Shown: one piece after another, positions 59,453-64,000 of the stretch
How positions within the stretch are numbered: the stretch's first letter is position 1
Layout: the number at the start of each line of letters is the position of its first letter
DNA from: Paludibacteraceae bacterium
GTDB taxonomy: Bacteria; Bacteroidota; Bacteroidia; Bacteroidales; Paludibacteraceae
DNA: 64,000 nt
Direction of reading: 5' to 3'
Assembly (NCBI GenBank): GCA_017467185.1
Contig: JAFTSS010000083.1
Coordinates: forward strand, 1-64,000
Notes under the pieces: generated by a model
What the model was told of the DNA's origin: nothing
The model's input: the letters and a program-made list of their open reading frames with translations, nothing else
The model's database searches: none
Translations under genes and position numbers: made by a program

Positions 59453-60803
59453 TTCAAGAATAGTAGTATTAGGTGCAGGCGAAAGTGGCGTAGGTAGTGC
59501 CATCCTTGCACAAAACAAAGGTTTCGACGTGTTTGTGTCTGATATGTCAGCCATCAAACCACAATATAAAGCAGAATTAGAAAAACGCAACATCCCATAC
59601 GAAGAGAAACAACACACCGAAACGTTGATTCTCAATGCCGATGAAGTGATAAAATCGCCAGGTATTCCCGAAAAAGCCCCTATTATCAAGGCTTTGCGAG
59701 CACAGAACACTCCTATTATTAGCGAAATAGAGTTTGCCGGTCGATATACAAATGCCAAAACAATCTGTATCACAGGTAGTAATGGTAAAACAACTACAAC
59801 AATGCTCACTTATCACATCTTGTGTGAGGCAGGCTATAAAGTAGGTTTGGCAGGCAACGTAGGCAAGAGTTTTGCATGGCAAGTGGCTGAACAAGAGTTT
59901 GATTACTATGTGATAGAATTATCAAGTTTCCAATTAGACGGAATGTACGACTTCCGTGCCGATGTAGCAATTTTATTGAACATTACGCCCGACCATCTCG
60001 ACCGCTACGAATACAAATTCCAAAACTACATCGACTCTAAATTCCGCATATTGCAGAACATGACCAAAGAGCAAACCTTCATCTATTGGAGCGAAGACCC
60101 AGTGATTAAGGCAGAATTAGAGAAACGAGAAATAATGGCTTCGCAGGCGCCTTTTATAGATACGAGATGTGAGATCCGAGACGCAAGATATGGCGCACAA
60201 TATTTGATAGACACAGATGAGTTAATTTTTGGATTTGAAGAAGAGTTAAGAATTAAAACTGAAGAAATAACAATAAAAGGTAAACACAATATGTATAATT
60301 CAATGGCAGCTGCAGTAGCAGCAAATATAATGGGCGTGAAGAACGAAACAATCCGTCGCTCACTTGCAACTTTCCAAGGCGTAGAGCACCGTTTGGAGTA
60401 TGTGGCTACCATTCGTGGTGTGCGTTACATCAACGACTCTAAGGCTACAAACGTAAATTCTTGTTGGTATGCTTTACAGAGCATGAAAACACCTGTGGTA
60501 TTGATACTTGGCGGTACCGACAAAGGCAACGATTACAGCGAAATAGCCGATTTAGTACGCGAAAAAGTCCATACCCTCATATTTATGGGCTTAGACAATA
60601 AAAAACTCAATGAATATTTTGGCTTGAATACAAATTGCAAAATCATAGATACAGATAATCTTGCCGATGCAGTTAAAGCTGCATACGATGTTGCACAAAA
60701 AGGTGATACAGTTCTTTTGTCGCCATGTTGTGCAAGTTTCGACTTATTCAAAAACTACGAAGACCGTGGCGAACAATTCAAGCAAGCTGTAAAACAATTA
60801 TAA
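59448..60803 (+). CDS. murD: UDP-N-acetylmuramoylalanine--D-glutamate ligase
   Basis: A 451-residue cytosolic ligase. N-terminal domain VVLGAGESGVGSA, P loop ITGSNGKTTTT, NITPDHLDRY, HRLEYV, NDSKATN and GGTDKGNDY. A four-unit array (60161-60188; TACGAGA, TGTGAGA, TCCGAGA, CGCAAGA) is translated in frame as part of FIDTRCEIRDARYG between conserved blocks. Confidence 0.95.
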   Translation: MNSRIVVLGAGESGVGSAILAQNKGFDVFVSDMSAIKPQYKAELEKRNIPYEEKQHTETLILNADEVIKSPGIPEKAPIIKALRAQNTPIISEIEFAGRYTNAKTICITGSNGKTTTTMLTYHILCEAGYKVGLAGNVGKSFAWQVAEQEFDYYVIELSSFQLDGMYDFRADVAILLNITPDHLDRYEYKFQNYIDSKFRILQNMTKEQTFIYWSEDPVIKAELEKREIMASQAPFIDTRCEIRDARYGAQYLIDTDELIFGFEEELRIKTEEITIKGKHNMYNSMAAAVAANIMGVKNETIRRSLATFQGVEHRLEYVATIRGVRYINDSKATNVNSCWYALQSMKTPVVLILGGTDKGNDYSEIADLVREKVHTLIFMGLDNKKLNEYFGLNTNCKIIDTDNLADAVKAAYDVAQKGDTVLLSPCCASFDLFKNYEDRGEQFKQAVKQL

Positions 60804-60817
60804 TAATAAACCTTTAA

Positions 60818-60845
60818 CTATTGACTGTTGACTATTGATTGTTGA
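60818..60845 (+). repeat. ACTATTG/ACTGTTG array before ftsW
   Basis: Four in-phase units, followed by ACGAACGAAGTGAGTATA, which resembles the inner part of the 125-bp elements at 1.8-2.4 kb. Confidence 0.8.
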
Positions 60846-60866
60846 CACGAACGAAGTGAGTATAGT

Positions 60867-62150
60867 ATGAATAAATTTTTGGCAAAAACATTGCAGGGAG
60901 ATAGGGTAGTATGGACAATATTTCTGTTTTTGTTCATAATATCTATAGTTGAGATGTTTAGTGCATCAAGTATGTTGGTGCATTGGAGTGGTTCTGTGCA
61001 GGGACCAATATTGCGTCATGTTATGTTTTTTGTTGTAGGTTTTATGGCGTTGATGATAGTGCAATTAGTTGATTTCAAGTATATTCGTTTGTTGGGATAT
61101 GTTGGATTGGCAGCTTCGTGGATGTTGCTTTTATATACTTCGTTTTTTGGCGGTGTAGAGCAAGCTGGTGCTGCGCGTTGGATTGATATAGGTGGATTTA
61201 GATTTCAGCCATCTGAGATTGCTAAGTTATCTTTGATTGTTGTTGTAGCAGATATGGTTGAGCGAATGCAAAATGAAGAGCGTCAGAATAAATTATTTTG
61301 GTATGTGATAGGAATTATTGTTATCACATGTGGTATGATTTTTACTGAAAACTTCTCAACAGCGGCTCTTTTGTTTGTGATAACAATGACAATGATGTTG
61401 ATAGGTGAGATAAATTGGCGTAAATTGCTGGCGGTTTGTGCTGGTGTGGTGGGAGTTGTTATGATTATATTGTTAATGGCTTGGATTATACCTGATGACA
61501 TTTATTACAATAGTGGGAGTCCTGTATTAAAAAAATTAGAACGTGCTAAGACTTGGGTTGCTCGTATTGAGAATTTTGCAGGTGATGAAGAAACTTTAAG
61601 TAGATTTAAAGTTACTGATGATAATTTCCAAGAGAATCATGCTCAAATGGCTATTGCTCGTGGCGGATTTTTGCCAAGCGGTCCAGGTACAAGTGTAGAA
61701 AGTAATTATTTGCCAGAAGCCTTTTCCGATTTCATTTTTGCTATTATTGTCGAAGAGTTGGGTTTCTTTATTGGTATATTTGTTATGTTCCTGTATTTGT
61801 GGCTATTGTTTAGGGCAGGTAGAGTTGCACGACAATCCGATTCGCTATTTTGTGCTATATTGGTGATAGGCGTAACGTTATTGATTGTGTTGCAGGCTTT
61901 TGTGCATATTGCTGTATCGGTACACTTAATTCCAGTTACGGGGCAACCTTTGCCTTTGATTAGTCGGGGTGGTACGTCAATACTTGTAAATTGCATCTAT
62001 TTTGGAATTATCATTAGTGTAACAAAATATATTCAGCAACAAAAATTGGCAAAAGAGATGGTTGCAAAAGCAGTGGTTGAGCCTGTAGAGTCGCAAAAAG
62101 TTGATAATCCAGTTGTTGAAGATACTGAAATAATTGAAGAGGTAAATTAA
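60867..62150 (+). CDS. ftsW: FtsW, septal peptidoglycan glycosyltransferase (SEDS)
   Basis: A 427-residue SEDS protein with about ten membrane helices: WTIFLFLFIISIVEMFSASS, AARWIDIGGFRFQPSEIAKL, NFSTAALLFV, LIPVTGQPLPLISRGGTS. It polymerizes lipid II at the septum with the FtsI-type transpeptidase. The C-terminal ~45 residues are a hydrophilic tail. Confidence 0.95.
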   Translation: MNKFLAKTLQGDRVVWTIFLFLFIISIVEMFSASSMLVHWSGSVQGPILRHVMFFVVGFMALMIVQLVDFKYIRLLGYVGLAASWMLLLYTSFFGGVEQAGAARWIDIGGFRFQPSEIAKLSLIVVVADMVERMQNEERQNKLFWYVIGIIVITCGMIFTENFSTAALLFVITMTMMLIGEINWRKLLAVCAGVVGVVMIILLMAWIIPDDIYYNSGSPVLKKLERAKTWVARIENFAGDEETLSRFKVTDDNFQENHAQMAIARGGFLPSGPGTSVESNYLPEAFSDFIFAIIVEELGFFIGIFVMFLYLWLLFRAGRVARQSDSLFCAILVIGVTLLIVLQAFVHIAVSVHLIPVTGQPLPLISRGGTSILVNCIYFGIIISVTKYIQQQKLAKEMVAKAVVEPVESQKVDNPVVEDTEIIEEVN

Positions 62151-62181
62151 AATAAAAAGTGGTAACCTAATAGCAATAAAT

Positions 62182-62220
62182 CCCTCCGCCCGTTGGGCAC
62201 CTCCCTTAAAACAGGGGAGG
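62182..62220. repeat. Dispersed CCTCC-family palindromic element (inverted orientation)
   Basis: CCCTCCGCCCGTTGGGCACC followed by a CTCCC-TTAAAACA-GGGGAG stem. It is the reverse orientation of the unit inside murC. Confidence 0.75.
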
Positions 62221-62269
62221 AATATAAGAGCGAGATTTGCTCGGCTACTCGTTACTAAAAATCTATAAT

Positions 62270-63370
62270 ATGAAAAAATATTTGATAAGTGGTGGTGGTA
62301 CGGGAGGACATATATTCCCTGCCGTAAGTATAGCCAACGAACTTCGTCGTCAAGACCCTAATTGTGAAATTCTTTTCGTAGGTGCCGAAGGTCGCATGGA
62401 GATGGAACGTGTCCCTGCTGCTGGCTATAATATTGTAGGTTTGAAGGTCGAAGGCTTAGACCGCAAGAATATTTTTCGTAATGTAAAAGTGGTGTGGAAC
62501 TTGTTGCGTTCTATGGCAAAGGTGCGTGGTATTATTAAAGAGTTCCAACCCGATGTTGCCGTAGGTGTAGGTGGTTATGCAAGTGGTGCTGCATTGAAAG
62601 TAGCTCAACAAATGGGTATACCTATTGTGCTACAAGAGCAAAATAGTTTTGCTGGTGTTACCAATAAAATGTTAGCCAAAGGTGCCGAGAAGATATGCGT
62701 TGCCTATACAGGTATGGAGCGTTTCTTCCCTGCCGAAAAGATAATTTTGACTGGTAATCCAGTACGCCAAAATTTATTGGCTAAAATAGATAAGCAAGAG
62801 GCTTACGAATATTTTGGCTTAAATCCCGATAAGCCTACGTTGATGGTGATGGGAGGCAGCCTTGGTGCTCGCACTATAAATCAAGCTATGATTGCAGGTC
62901 TTGAACGCCTCAGAGCATCAGGCATACAAGTCATTTGGCAAACAGGTAAGTTGTATTATGAGATGATAAAGTCGGACTTGTCTGACCGGTCGGACTTGTC
63001 TGATATTAAAATTTTAGATTTCCTTTCTCGTATGGATTATGCCTATGCTGTGGCAGATTTAGTTGTTTCGCGTGCTGGTGCAAGTTCTATATCTGAACTT
63101 TCGTTGTTGGGTAAACCTTCGATATTAGTTCCTTCGCCAAATGTAGCCGAAGACCATCAAACCCATAACGCACGTGCTTTGTCCGACAAGGGAGCTGCTA
63201 TATTGGTGCGCGATGTAGAGGCTGTAGATACTATGGTCGATACTGCATTGGCAACAATTGCTTCGAAAGAAAAACTACAATCCCTTTCCGATAATGTACT
63301 CAAATTGGCTTACCCAAATTCAGCCGAAAAAATAGTAAACGAAATACTTAAGTTAGGGAATAAGGAATAG
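62270..63370 (+). CDS. murG: UDP-GlcNAc:lipid I N-acetylglucosaminyltransferase
   Basis: 366 residues from ATG at 62270 (KKYLISGGGTGGHIFPA); an in-frame ATG at 62237 lies in spacer repeat. GVGGYASGAAL, LQEQNSFAG, MGGSLGA, SRAGASSISEL and PNVAEDHQTHNA are conserved. Positions 62971-63003, an 18-nt unit GTCGGACTTGTCTGACCG and its partial second copy, are translated as SDLSDRSDLSD. The last residues (LGNKE) and the stop come from a GGAATAA/GGAATAG array. Confidence 0.95.
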   Translation: MKKYLISGGGTGGHIFPAVSIANELRRQDPNCEILFVGAEGRMEMERVPAAGYNIVGLKVEGLDRKNIFRNVKVVWNLLRSMAKVRGIIKEFQPDVAVGVGGYASGAALKVAQQMGIPIVLQEQNSFAGVTNKMLAKGAEKICVAYTGMERFFPAEKIILTGNPVRQNLLAKIDKQEAYEYFGLNPDKPTLMVMGGSLGARTINQAMIAGLERLRASGIQVIWQTGKLYYEMIKSDLSDRSDLSDIKILDFLSRMDYAYAVADLVVSRAGASSISELSLLGKPSILVPSPNVAEDHQTHNARALSDKGAAILVRDVEAVDTMVDTALATIASKEKLQSLSDNVLKLAYPNSAEKIVNEILKLGNKE

Positions 63371-63398
63371 GGAATAAGGAATAGGGAATAAGGAAAAG
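63357..63398 (+). repeat. GGAATAA/GGAATAG array containing the murG stop
   Basis: Six in-phase units; the murG TAG (63368-63370) belongs to the second. Same unit as the rsmH array. Confidence 0.88.
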
Positions 63399-63423
63399 CA
63401 TAAAAACTTAGTGATTCCGATAT

Positions 63424-63537
63424 TCTCCCCTTGTTTTAGAGGGAACTGACGCAGGAGAGAGCAGAGTTAAGCTTGCTTGTACTATGCCGAACGACAAGGA
63501 AGTCGACAAAGTCAGTGGTCGCAGACCGAGGGGGTAA
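63424..63537. repeat. Long member of the CTCCCC palindromic family
   Basis: Begins CTCCCCTTGTTTTAGAGGGA and ends GACCGAGGGGGT, with about 80 bp of additional sequence in between. It is followed by an AACTTTC array (63541-63580). Confidence 0.65.
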
Positions 63538-63540
63538 AAT

Positions 63541-63580
63541 AACTTTTAACTTTCAATTTTCAACTTTCAACTTTCAAATT
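63541..63580 (+). repeat. AACTTTC array directly before murC
   Basis: Five to six in-phase units (AACTTTC, AATTTTC) ending at the base before the ATG. Confidence 0.85.
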
Positions 63581-64000
63581 ATGAGATATTATTTTCTTGG
63601 TATAGGTGGAATTGGTATGAGTGCTATTGCTCGTTACTTCAAGGCAAAGGGTTTTGAAGTTGCCGGTTACGACCGTACATCAACCGTATTGACTCGCGAA
63701 TTAGAGGCAGAAGGTATAAAGATAAATTATGTAGATGAAGTGGAGGCTATTCCATTGGCATTTCGTGGTATAGATAGTGAAGTTGAAAAACACTCAACTT
63801 CTAATTATTCCTCCCCTGTTTTAGGGGAGGTGGCGAAGCCGGAGGGGTTAGAACTCTCAACTCTCAACTCTCAACTTTCAATTCTTGTAGTCTATACACC
63901 GGCCATTCCAGCCGATAACAAGCAATATAGATTCTTTGTTGATAATGGTTTTAAGATGATGAAACGCGCTGCTGTGTTGGGCGAAATCACTCGTCTTGAG
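63581..64000 (+). CDS. murC: UDP-N-acetylmuramate--L-alanine ligase, N-terminal part (cut by window end)
   Basis: 140 codons, open at the window edge. RYYFLGIGGIGMSAIARYF and GYDRT begin the Rossmann-like UDP-MurNAc-binding domain; VVYTPAIPADNKQY and MKRAAVLGEITR are conserved. Between them, about 90 bp (63794-63886) are a CCTCCCC palindrome plus an AACTCTC array, translated in frame as NYSSPVLGEVAKPEGLEL and STLNSQLS. The reading frame stays open. Confidence 0.92.
   Translation, partial: MRYYFLGIGGIGMSAIARYFKAKGFEVAGYDRTSTVLTRELEAEGIKINYVDEVEAIPLAFRGIDSEVEKHSTSNYSSPVLGEVAKPEGLELSTLNSQLSILVVYTPAIPADNKQYRFFVDNGFKMMKRAAVLGEITRLE
63810..63886 (+). repeat. Palindromic element plus heptamer array inside murC
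   Basis: CCTCCCC-TGTTTTA-GGGGAGG stem (63810-63830), then TGGCGAAGCCGGAGGGG, then AACTCTC units at 63852-63879. The same order as the repeats in the murG-murC spacer. Confidence 0.88.

Overview
The window comes from a low-GC member of the Bacteroidota, most likely the order Bacteroidales. The evidence is the promoter type (TTTG or TTG about 19 nt upstream of TAnnTTTG), genes found mainly in this phylum (gldB, a GldL-like protein, DUF4374 and TonB receptors with a carboxypeptidase-like N-terminal domain), and the gene orders infC-rpmI-rplT, rpsF-rpsR-rplI and mraZ-rsmH-ftsL-ftsI-murE-mraY-murD-ftsW-murG-murC. No computation was run; family calls are from reading the translations.

Layout. 0-4.3 kb: radC, an AlaX-type editing protein, a decayed REP-associated transposase between two 125-bp palindromic elements, a C-type-lectin-like lipoprotein with a GC-rich 3' end, and a small heat-shock protein. 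4.3-12 kb: an MBL hydrolase, the IF3-L35-L20 operon (IF3 apparently starts at AUA), tRNA-Glu, a HipBA toxin-antitoxin pair, an esterase, an M20 peptidase and a broken DUF1016 gene. 12-18.3 kb: four unknown genes behind a structured RNA with its own promoter, then tex and a DUF234-type ATPase. 18.3-28.2 kb: a defence island with a type III-like methyltransferase (Mod) and helicase-nuclease (Res), a small protein, a DndD-like SMC ATPase and a DndE-HerA fusion behind a structured leader, followed by a second autonomous ATPase. 28.3-36.1 kb: ribosomal proteins, a beta-barrel protein, threonine catabolism (kbl, tdh), a porin, a HAD phosphatase and a NUDIX-type regulator. 36.2-46.9 kb: a siderophore-uptake set (xusABC-like), a hemerythrin/LuxR regulator, Fur, gldB, a GldL-like protein and a thiamine-type TonB receptor under a TPP riboswitch. 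47-51.8 kb: YdeI-like protein, tRNA-Gln, a DUF454 protein, a gate-domain membrane protein behind a leader-peptide attenuator, and prolyl oligopeptidase. 52.4-64 kb: the division and cell-wall cluster, cut off inside murC.

The most striking signal is a family of degenerate arrays with a strict 7-nt period. They fill many spacers and sit directly on gene starts and ends. Others lie inside the TPP riboswitch, in the leader of tRNA-Glu, and inside murE (split into two frames), murD, murC, a TonB receptor and the gate-domain gene. A second palindromic CCTCCCC family travels with them and is inserted in frame in murC. The best candidate for an undescribed system is the five-gene Mod-Res-small-DndD-DndE/HerA operon. 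Next is the four-gene unknown operon behind the structured RNA.
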